A DNA stretch of 14,084 nt from Acanthaster planci. Its lineage: Eukaryota; Echinodermata; Asteroidea; Valvatida; Acanthasteridae. The translations under genes were made by a program, and so were the position numbers. Position 1 is the stretch's first letter, and the number at the start of each line of letters is the position of its first letter. The notes under the pieces were generated by a model. The model was not told the DNA's origin. It saw only the letters and a program-made list of their open reading frames with translations, and ran no database searches. Positions 1 to 10,000 of the stretch are shown in pieces. Location of the stretch: positions 474,140 through 488,223 of the forward strand of contig NW_019091450.1 of the NCBI RefSeq assembly GCF_001949145.1, written 5' to 3'.

Positions 1-1653
1 AGGCCTATGCTACATTACGTCAAAGATGAACGTTACGTGGATTTGCGCAAAATAGGGGTGTTGTAAATGTTCTGAAGTCGGCTATTTCACTGTGCTATTG
101 TCTTTATAGTCTCACTTTGAAGCCTTAACTTTAACCTCACATGAGCGCAATTTTTATTCTCCAGTGGGAAACACAACCCCGGCCGTAACCCTAATAAAAA
201 AGGTTATATGTGTGTTTTTCTTCAAACTTACAGAACATAGAAGTGATAAACCCACGACCAGATAAAGATCACTAAAATAATGTCTAATAAATCAGAAGTT
301 AAACTCTTAAGGGTAAATGTGGGCGAATCTAGAACCACTTTTTCCATTGGAGGGATAACTTTTTAGAAGAGGCAAAACATATTAGAATCCCTTCAATTGG
401 TTTATGAGTACCGTACATCATAGCACCGGCTACCATTTATCTTCCATTTATCAATACACAATGCTCCACAGAACATTCGTATCATAGTATTTTGTAATTA
501 TCTGCACACAACGCCTCTCATCCAAGACAAAATGAAACTCAATAATGTATTTTTCTCTGTCTGTTACAACGGACCAGCTGGGAACATAGACCTATCATTG
601 ATAACAAGATGGTAAGCGTAATTGAGGCCTGAAGGGGTGATTTTACGTGTGTAACTATTTGAAAAGCTGTACTTTTCAAGCAGAGATGTCGGTGAATCTT
701 AACTTATTGTGTACATTGCCTCCTGAAAAACGGCCTAATCGATGAATAATGCCTCATCGAAGGCACGCTGGTACAATAATTAATCTCTAAATCAATTCCA
801 CAAAGATGACAAGCACAAATAGAACAATAGATGATAAAACCGGCAAACGGAATGATGATTTTAGAAAGATCTAAGGAATCACATGCCAAAAAACTGCGGG
901 GAGAATGTCAGATGGTTGCACCCGTTGGGAAAATCTGAGCACGCGTAGCGCCGGTCACCCGACTTTATTCTCACGAAGCAAGATGTCTCACTGGACAAGA
1001 TGTTGGACCACTCAGAATAAAACATATGAAATTCAGCTTCTCAAGTAGTTTAATAACAAGTATAAAAAGGCGGTACATCTCGACGGTACCAAAGTACTGA
1101 AGCCAACAGTAGTAAATAGGCGTAGACTTTGTAATAAAGTGAACGAGCAAAACATAACTGGATAACACTACACAATTTTAAAATTACGTAAGAGCGTCGC
1201 AATACTATCGGGGGTATCGGTAGGTTTCGCTGGTATAACTTTCAGAATTCAAACCTATTTGGCTCTTGCCAGACATCGGGAGATGAACTGGAGGGGGGGT
1301 CCAGTGACATGCAGGGATGAGAGAGCAGTATACCCAAATCACCAATAATTCACTCGTCAGATGGAGTATTGAAACATTCGCTTATCGTCCAGACATTTAC
1401 TACATGGTAATTGAGGTTTACCCCATTCCATCTACTAATTCACTTTTAGTCTGCGGTGGTGCAGCTTTAAAAGCCTGGTAATACAAAATGTAGATGTCAA
1501 CTTCAATTTCAATAGATTTCTACGTTTACCAGCGCTAGTGTGCCATACTTTGAAATTTAAAGTTTAGCCGCAATGAATTTGTCTCAGATACAATTTTTCT
1601 GCCAACTTTGTACTCTTCTTAAATGTTTGAACACTTTTTAACACTTCCATTAA

Positions 1654-1669
1654 TGCACTGAAAAGTGCA
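1654..1669. repeat. Short hairpin with GAAA loop followed by a T-run
   Basis: TGCACT (1654-1659) and AGTGCA (1664-1669) form a perfect 6-bp stem closed by GAAA, followed at once by a run of six T. Related AACACTTT/AAGTG words lie on both sides (1628-1683). The shape resembles a small-RNA 3' end, but no Pol III promoter or RNA gene was recognised upstream, so it is annotated only as a structure. Confidence 0.3.
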
Positions 1670-2598
1670 CTTTTTTAACACTTTAAATTTTTTTCTGGAC
1701 AACTGAAGTCGGTCTTGCTGTGATGTCATCCAGAGAATACATAGTTCATTGCATAGGTTTCTATTGAAATTGTGGAACCAGAATTTACTTACTCAAAACA
1801 TTTCTGAGAAAAGCATTCGTTGCTCAGTTTATGCACATAACAATGAATCAGCGAAAAAAAGGAAAATTTAGTCCAGTAAAAATTTCAGAAATGCATGATT
1901 TCTTTCGTACAAACCAATGTAACGTACGGCTATTTTCCTGGGATGACATAATAGTTTTAGGTTTACATGAATATGGAAATACTCGTCAGCATAAAAACCA
2001 AAAAGGCTGCAAAATACCTTTTGAAATTGTGAAACAAACGTTGAAAATTAGGTTAACTCAAACACAAAGATCTAGTCGAATATTTGTGTTGAAACAAATT
2101 GATTGGAGCTACCGTTTAAGTCGAAAGCGTCTCTTCAGAGCCAGATGACATTAATTGAATATTAGTCACGGAGCAACTGTATGAACTTTCCTTTTGATGG
2201 CACAAACTACCTGTCTGCTCTTGGAATTAAAGTCAATATGATGTCGCGGATGTTGCGCTACGTTGATGTTCGTGTAAAGTACAAACAGCCCAGCCTTTCA
2301 GAATGAAAATTACAATGAAATGTTTTGATCCAAAGAAGAAAATACGAAGAAAGCAAGTGACAAACCTCCAACTTGTGAAAAAAAGTATGATTGCGGTACC
2401 ACGAACAATCTCTCAAAATCGATTCCAGGGATTCTCTCACGGAGTTCATTTATTTCAGTATTGGGGAACTGATTTTTAAATAGGGCTTTTGACATAGGTC
2501 ACAGCGCTTCACGATACTATCCCTTTCGTGAGACCCACGTTTCCCCATCGCCCCAGAATATGAGACTTTGCCTCCCTAAGTTTAACACAACACGGACA

Positions 2599-2641
2599 TA
2601 TCACCTGTACTCAAAGGCAGCGATCTGACTCACAGGTGATA
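2599..2641. repeat. 10-bp perfect inverted repeat
   Basis: TATCACCTGT at 2599-2608 is the exact reverse complement of ACAGGTGATA at 2632-2641, with a 23-nt spacer. Both arms contain CACCTG, a class of E-box. No gene adjoins it; it may be a chance palindrome. Confidence 0.3.
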
Positions 2642-3899
2642 ACTACTTTGTGAAAATGTGTTTGACCAAAGACAGAATGTACTGCGACCACGCACAATTA
2701 TCGACACAATCTCGAGTTGAAGTCATCCGGCAACAAAAACCACTGAATTCCAAAGGCCTGTTTGTTTGTGGGGACAATGATTTAGCGACAAGGACTATAC
2801 TGACCTAGCAACATTTCTTGGACGAATAGTATCCCAGGGAGGGGCTATTGTTAATCACGCTGAACTGTCCTACATCATTTCGTCTATCACACTTTTAAAC
2901 TGAAAACAAGCTCAGTATCAGCCAACATCCCAATCAAACATATCACTCTTTCCTTACTCTGAAGGATTTGCCATTCTACTCAATTAAAATCAAACGCTAG
3001 CTGGTGTTTTAATCTGCAAAGCCCATTGGCATTTTATGCATATCAATGTGTTAATACAATGCCTTATATAAAAACTAAACGCATTTAATACCTCTCAGCG
3101 TGCAACACGTGCGCAAATCCGTATGTGGGATAAATGTGGGAGGCCCAAAAGGGTGTGAGCTCTTGTATGAATCTTCGTCTAAACCACTATCATACTATTG
3201 CAAAGAAATAAGCAAGAATGTACTGCTTATTTGGCTTCTTGATTATGGGCCAAACTTGTCTGCTACAATGGGCACCGTAGCTCTGCTAATCTTTCCTTTC
3301 GCGGCCTTACCTTTCTGCCCCAATGAAATAAACGTCTTGAAGTACTGAACGCGAGCTTAGTCCACTGATAAATCTTACACAATATGTACAGCAAACCCCT
3401 CTTCAAGTGACCGTCCAAACTTTAGGAACGGATAAAAGACAACGAGAGTGTAGTTTGCCGTTTATTATTTTTCAAACACTGAACAATTTTTACAAACCCT
3501 ATCAAACCGTGCGTATTGTGGGGTAAAGCGCCCTCAAGCGGTATGAGGTCTATATGCAATGCAGCCTCAACTTTGGACAAAAGACGGTCCGGAGATTCGT
3601 ACTGCAACAAAGTTAAGGAGTGGTTATCATGTTTGAAAAGCAAACACCCATGTGTCAACCGGACGAATATTGCAAAAGAAACTTAATTATTCATTAACGC
3701 TCTAATAACACGCAGTCAATAAACGTGGGCCCAGTCATCTTTTTTCGCAGCGGTTCGCTTTCGATTTAATTTTGCAAATACAAATTTTAAAATACTAAAA
3801 TTGATACAGCAGTACTAAACTTCCACGCATAGCCTGTAAATTAACCCCACCTGTTAAAACAGCGCTCTTATTAAACAGAAGGCCTACGGGCTGGAAAAG

Positions 3900-3905
3900 T
3901 ATAAA
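3900..3905 (+). promoter_or_regulatory. TATA box
   Basis: TATAAA, in the context AAAGTATAAATTCC, lies 32 bp upstream of an initiator-like A at 3932 and 65 bp upstream of the start codon. The spacing is right for a metazoan TATA/Inr core promoter and supports a short, intronless 5' leader for this gene. Confidence 0.75.
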
Positions 3906-3929
3906 TTCCTCGGATTTTACAGTTCTGCT

Positions 3930-3936
3930 TCAATTA
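3930..3936 (+). promoter_or_regulatory. Initiator / likely transcription start
   Basis: TCAATTA fits the animal initiator pattern (TCA followed by N, T, Y) at the expected distance from the TATA box. Transcription would start near the A at 3932, giving a leader of about 33 nt. The exact start is inferred from spacing only. Confidence 0.5.
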
Positions 3937-3964
3937 GTCTCTGGAGGACCTTCCAACCACAACA

Positions 3965-4013
3965 ATGGAGGCGTTTCGATTCACCCTCTTCTTCTTCGCG
4001 GTAATTGGCGTAG
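3965..4013 (+). CDS. Exon 1: signal peptide
   Basis: ATG at 3965 has a strong initiation context (A at -3, G at +4) just downstream of the TATA/Inr pair. It encodes MEAFRFTLFFFAVIGV, a charged start and a Phe/Leu/Val-rich hydrophobic core, ending in phase 1 at the donor G|gtaagt (4014). With exon 2 the cleavage region reads V-A-V-D-A-A, so signal peptidase could cut after VDA or nearby. This is the only exon beginning in phase 0. Confidence 0.85.
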
Positions 4014-7000
4014 GTAAGTAAACGATCACTTTACACTAGTTTACGCAACTCCTACTCCAAATGACTTGTGTGGCACAGTTTCGGTAGGTAAGCCTGTAGG
4101 CCCTATACTATTATAACGCAATGTAAGGGTCAATATGTTATGTGAATAACGACAAGGCATGCACGTGATGCGTTGTACTGCATTGTCAATGCTACACTGA
4201 CTGATACCAAATGCAGAACAGATACTCCGCACAATCCTTTAGATATTAGTTTGTGCTTATCTTTTAGTGAGCGTCGCAGGATGTGGTCTGTTTATATTTC
4301 TGATCCTTGATGGCCTACTTCTTTACGTGAATCAATACTTAATCCAAGATGTGGCTGCACAGGAGAATTTGTTGTCTGAGACTGTCTTTTCTGCATAATG
4401 GAAATGTTAAAAGTCGTTTTAAAAGTATATCTTGAAGTATTGTGCCTTCTCATACTGAAAAAATCCCTAGGCCTATATATAGTAATCTCTTATTAAATGT
4501 TTAAAACCCTTCCAATGCTACACTGACGTACAATTTCTTCAGTGATTTACTGTTCATGTGCGAAATAAGATATAACAACAGGTAAACAGTCTTATGAAAT
4601 TTTCCGAATCCAAAATTGAAACATAATAGTTAACAAAATACTCAACAACCAACTATCTTCATCACTGGTACAGAATTATACTGACTGAAAAAAAGAAAAA
4701 AATGAGTTAGAGGAAACCTATCATAAGGCTTTTTATCTCTTCTTTTGTATTACAGCCGTAGATGCTGCTCCAAATAAAAGTAAGTGTTTGTATAAAACGT
4801 CTATTTTTTTCTGCCTCTCAAACGAAGCATCTTCACCCGTTTTCAGTATTTAAAGCCATTGTGCAGTTTAATTATCACAAGGTTTGTCTGATGATATAAA
4901 CAGACCCACCAGAAATTTAATCGGGCAAAGGTTTTGTGGCGGTTTCAATTCAAAGAAACTGCACAAAATCTTTGATTCAAATTCAGTACCAACATTAATA
5001 AGGGTTTATGACGTGACACGCAAGGCGCAGTCTTTTGCATACGACTATAGACCAATTCCCTTGTCATGGCACGAGTAGTTGGCTGGTGCTAATCTTACTT
5101 AAGCTGTAGTTGTCTACCAAGTACATGTATGTCCCCGTATCGTATCGTCAGAATACCCTGTTTCTGATCGACGAATTTTCACCTTGAACGATTGCCCCAA
5201 GAAGTTGAACGCTGAAGAAAGACACATCTCTTAATCAACGTTAGCTTCTGTTTTCACAGATTTTTTACATTTTAGGCAATGGTCAGTAAAAATGTGGGAC
5301 GAATCCATACTCTACTGTTCTGAAACTATTGATTCTCAGGATTTTTTACTCTACCCACACAACAGATGAATATAACAATCTATGAATAAAATATACAGTT
5401 AGTCTTGTGATATACTATCTCGTATCACTTCCGTTTATACAGGAAGGCCTTGGACATCAAACTACTCATGTAAGTAAAACTTTTGACATTTTGTTTGCTG
5501 AATAACACTGAAGGCAAAATTTACATTCTGAAGGAAAGCCTATTTTCATAATAACGATAGAATTTAAATGAAAGGGTACAAAATTCAAAGTAAAGTTGAC
5601 CTGAAGCTCCTTGATTGCGAGCAGATAGTCCCAAACTTCCATCGATTTCAAAATACTTGACAGTAATTACTTGAAGTTTGCTTTTATTTGATTTGCTTAT
5701 AATAATTCGTAGCCGACGATTTGCAACCACTTGCGCTCCCTGTTGGGTCTGTAGTTCCTTTCCAGCATTTTTCGTTTTGGGGTATTTTCAGGTTTATTTT
5801 CACAGTTTTGAAATGCATAGCAGGTCATGATATCTGTGTCCAAGCTATATTAGCGTTGAGTGTTCGGCCATGTTTTGTAAATTGGGAACCCTTGTTTTAT
5901 ATCAAAACAACTTTGGGTCCTCTTCAAATCTTTAAGATTGATTGCTTAATTTTCTTCTTGTTTTCAGCCGGTGAATACAGCCATCCCATAAGTGAGTATT
6001 TTTTTATCCATGACCCATAATATGCCCAAACATAATTCACTTATACCAAACACCATAAGTGCACGTCAGAGTGCAGAAAGGGTTAGTGATAAACGTTAAG
6101 CAAATATATGTAAGGTGGAGATATCCAAAACGGTTCTTCTGAATGTTTATAAATTTTCCTATTTTGGTGTCTTTTCCCACAGTCGAGCCTTATTACGTTA
6201 TTTTTTTATTCCTTTGATGTAATTTATAACATTGATGTTTCTTCATGATTACGTTAAGAACACTTTAAAATGTACTTTTTTTTAAGGCTAGACGTTTGAT
6301 TTGGTGAATTAGAAACAGTACTTTTCAAATGCACAAATTGATTTTATCGTGCGTTAAATGTTCAAATTAGCATTTAGGCAAATCTGTCTCTCCGAGTACT
6401 TCCATAATGTAATATTCTTAAACTAAACCATTTTTTCCATCCTACGCCCAACAGCCGAGGAGTACTCCCACGATTACGTGACGGGTAAGAACAATTGTTC
6501 TCATCAATTATCAAGGAGAGCTTATGGTGGGCAAATGGTGTCCAACTCCATTAGTCTAAAACCATTGATTCTGAGAATTTTAACTGTACCCTCGATGAAT
6601 AAAACAAACCAATATATAAATGATTCAGCTAATTAAGTTACTTGTCGAAATCTTTTTATTTTGTGTCACCTCCTTTTATATAGGAAAGCCGCGGCCATCT
6701 GACTACTCATGTATGTAAAACCTTTGAAATTTCATTTGTCCCATGATAAAATTTGAAGCAAACTTTACTTTCATTATAGTGGTAAAATTTACAGAATGAG
6801 CACTAATTTCACGTACCTCGATTTGACCTGAGGTTTTTTGGTTGAGGGCATAAAAAGTGTTAAAGTACCATTGATATCAGTGGTCGAGTTCGGGCGGCCT
6901 GTTCTTGACATAGGTTTCTTGTTCTCGCGCTCGAACGGTGGGAACACGACTCCAGAACACTGTTCTCGGAACAGGATCACACACCACCTCCTCCTCAGCG

Positions 7001-10000
7001 TTTTACAGGAACACACGGAAAAACTCGTGAGATTTTGATTTTTGAACAGCTGCAAAAAGTAGAGAGATGGCTTCCAAAGCCATAGACAATGGGAATATTT
7101 TGCAAAATTACCATTAATTATTTTCCATAACACAGAAATGAATGTTCCTGTTTATATAGAAAAGAATTCAACCCATCCAAACACTAACTCTCGAATAACG
7201 TAGCCTACATGGACGCCGCCATGTTGCATGTTGCTTGTCACTAACTACCAGCGATAACCAGCTGTTTGTTCCCGCCGTTCGAGCGGCCGACCCACAAACA
7301 ACAAATCGAGCTGTTCGTGAACATACGGAAAAAAGCCGCCCAAACTCGGCCAGTATAGCTGACATTAATCACTCCAGGTTTTCTTTTATGTGATTTTCGG
7401 CGCAGCTGACAATTTGATAACACACACGATCCTATTCAATACATGTGTATGGGTTTTAGTTCCTAATCGGCATTTATCGTTTTTCGGGAATGTCCAGGTT
7501 CATTTTCATGGTTTTCAACACAGAACAGGTCATCTCTGCCATACTTCCCTGTTTCAAAGCCATATGAAATTTGAATGTGAACCATTTTCGGTGGACAGGA
7601 ACACTTGTTTAGTGTTATATGACGTTTGGTCCTCATATCTTTTAAGCACGATTGCTTTATTTGATTCGTTTTCAGCCGACGAATACAGCCGTCCCATTAG
7701 TAAGTATTTGCTATTACAAGATCCATAACATATGTACAGTTATAATTCATCTACCAAACACAACCTTCCGAAACACCAGAGGTGAACTTAGAACTACATA
7801 CATTAAACAAATTAAACACCAAATGGTAAAAATTATCCAAAAAATCTCAAACATTTTTCTCTTTTGGTGTCTTTTTGTCACAGTTGAGCCTTCGTATCCT
7901 TGTAAGTACACGTATCATTCGTTTTTACTTCCTTCTATGTAATTCATAATATTGATGCCAATCCTGGATAATTAAGAACACTTTAAAAAGTAATTTTTAA
8001 AAGACTAGTCGCCGATTTGGTAAAATACAAACAATACTTTTCAAAAGGGACCAATTAATCTTTTATGGTACATTATTTAAAATCTTCATATTTCTTGTCC
8101 CTCTTGTTCTTTACACACGGGGCTACACTGTTTTGATATACTAAGGGCTGAATTTATCTCACTTTTCATATGTACAATGTATTTGCATTAAGGCATTTTA
8201 GTCTAACAATTTACTTTCTTACGTCCGAGTGTTTGTATGATGCAATGTTCGTAACCAGTCGATATTTTTCTCCTACTTCCGACAGCTGAGGAGCACTCTC
8301 ACGATTACGTGATAGGTAAGAACAGATTTTTTCCCTTGTCATCAATTATTTAGGAAAGCTTTATGGTATGCGAAATAGGCCATGTCTGTATCGAGCACCT
8401 TACGGCTCAGCTTGCCATTCAGCTTGTGATGTTTAACAGCCGTAGCCGGTGAACAACATTCAATTAGAACAGTCCTTTTCTTGTCATTGGGTTTTAATTT
8501 TAAGAGCGTATCAGGTCGTATCTGTATCGGGAAGCTTGTAGATTTAAGCAGAATGGGGACGCTGATTGAGAAAACTTCAGACAGTGAAAATGAGTTTACT
8601 GCCTTGAAAATTATGTTGAAAATGCAATTTTTCTTCATACATAGGATGGCATACTTGCATATCTCAAACGACTTTTGTAATTTATAATCTCAACTCAGTC
8701 AAAATCGGCAAGTGGAAACCCACCCGTATTTATTAGCACTCTATTTAAAGGTTGGACAATTTCAAAACGCCATAAAGACGTCGTTTTCATGTTCTTAAGG
8801 AATGTAATTCATAATACAGATATTCCTGTGTGTGATTAACTTCACCGATTTATCCGTGTGTCAGAACCCCCCCCCACACACACGCTTTTCAAATTTCCAC
8901 AGCTGGTCAAGCCATCCCCTCCATAATCTTCCATTTCCTGGCAGAAATTTACGCCTCTGTAAACAAACTTTACTGGGACAATGGGTACTTTTTTTATTTA
9001 AAGTCCAGTGCAGAGCATTTTTCATTTTGGCCATCGGCTCGGTAAAACCCTTGAAAAAGGTGCAGTGCGGATTGTCTTCAGCGCTGCCAAATCGTATACC
9101 CCTCATTTATTTTAGTCTATAAATATGGGTGGTACACCTGCTTAATGGTGACTTTTTGAAATGGAAAGTCAGTTAATAAACTCTACTGCTGTTGTTTGTC
9201 TTGATTGCAACCTCATTTTCAGACACATTCTGCGATATTTACGATGTATGCCTAAACGGCGGGACCTGTGTCTCAGAGGGCCCCGATTTCGAGTGCATCT
9301 GTCCACCAAATTATTCGGGTAACATCTGCCAGAACGGTGGGTAGTGTTTTGCATTCTTGCCCCCCCCCATGATCATATCTCCTATTCAGGCTTTAAGCCA
9401 TAATCATGATGCAACCTGTTCATGGGATTACGGCTTATTATTTGGCTCGTAGCCGACAACCAAAATTCAACCAGCCTTTTCTGAGTTAAATTTGAATAAA
9501 ATCTGGCACACTGAGCTCTTTAAATTCATGTGAACATAAAACTTGAATTCTCCATACTAAAGCCACTGTTGCTATACCTCGTGTTTCGGATCAAGCTTTT
9601 GCTTAGTACACTGCTTTCAATTGATACGAAGGGCATAAAGGAGCCATTCCATTCAAGAGAAGGTGGTCGTCATGCAAAGGCTTGCCCCGAACCATGAGTA
9701 CAACAAAAATGTCTTTTATGCCGGGGAATTCAAATTGTTATGTTTTATGCGCAATCAGATCACTCAGTGTACCTCATTTTATTCAAATTTAACTTGCAAA
9801 CAGTGGCGTATCCAGCGGGGGGGGCAACTTACAATATAATACCAGCAAATAAAAGAAAGGATATCTGGACCATAAGGCTGTTGATTTTTTTTGTTCACTA
9901 CAACATCATGTTGAATGAGCTCGAAGCCGCTTTCGTTTTTTAACCCCCCCACCATAAGATTGATGCGCCGCGGCTTGCAAAAGGCTTATTAGAACAGTCC

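Larger units (their letters stand above)
1..3890. other. Upstream intergenic region, no supported gene
   Basis: I see no exon chain, domain or RNA gene in this stretch. The longest plus-strand open frame (1831-2148, 105 codons) has a Lys/Arg-rich start and no motif I recognise; frames of this size are expected by chance in A+T-rich DNA. Two small hairpins (1654-1669 and 2599-2641) are listed separately, and a G-run lies near 1292. Distal regulatory DNA, or exons of a neighbouring gene too short to spot by eye, cannot be excluded. Confidence 0.5.

Noticed and set aside
1831-2148. 105-codon plus-strand open frame
   Set aside because: No recognisable domain, no splice context or promoter tied to it, and a length expected by chance in A+T-rich DNA.
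3422-3658. 78-codon minus-strand open frame upstream of the promoter
   Set aside because: No motif, partner exon or start context that would separate it from chance.
6789-7365. Open frames on both strands around 6789-7133, 6838-7038, 7168-7365
   Set aside because: They lie in the palindromic insertion, whose higher G+C lowers stop-codon frequency; no transposase motifs are seen.
8505-8530. Possible class F exon copy after ATCAG near 8512
   Set aside because: The length to the next GT breaks the phase-1 pattern and the sequence does not match exon 12312-12350.
9169-9354. Minus-strand open frame over EGF exon 1
   Set aside because: It is the antisense shadow of a clearly coding EGF exon with correct splice sites on the plus strand.
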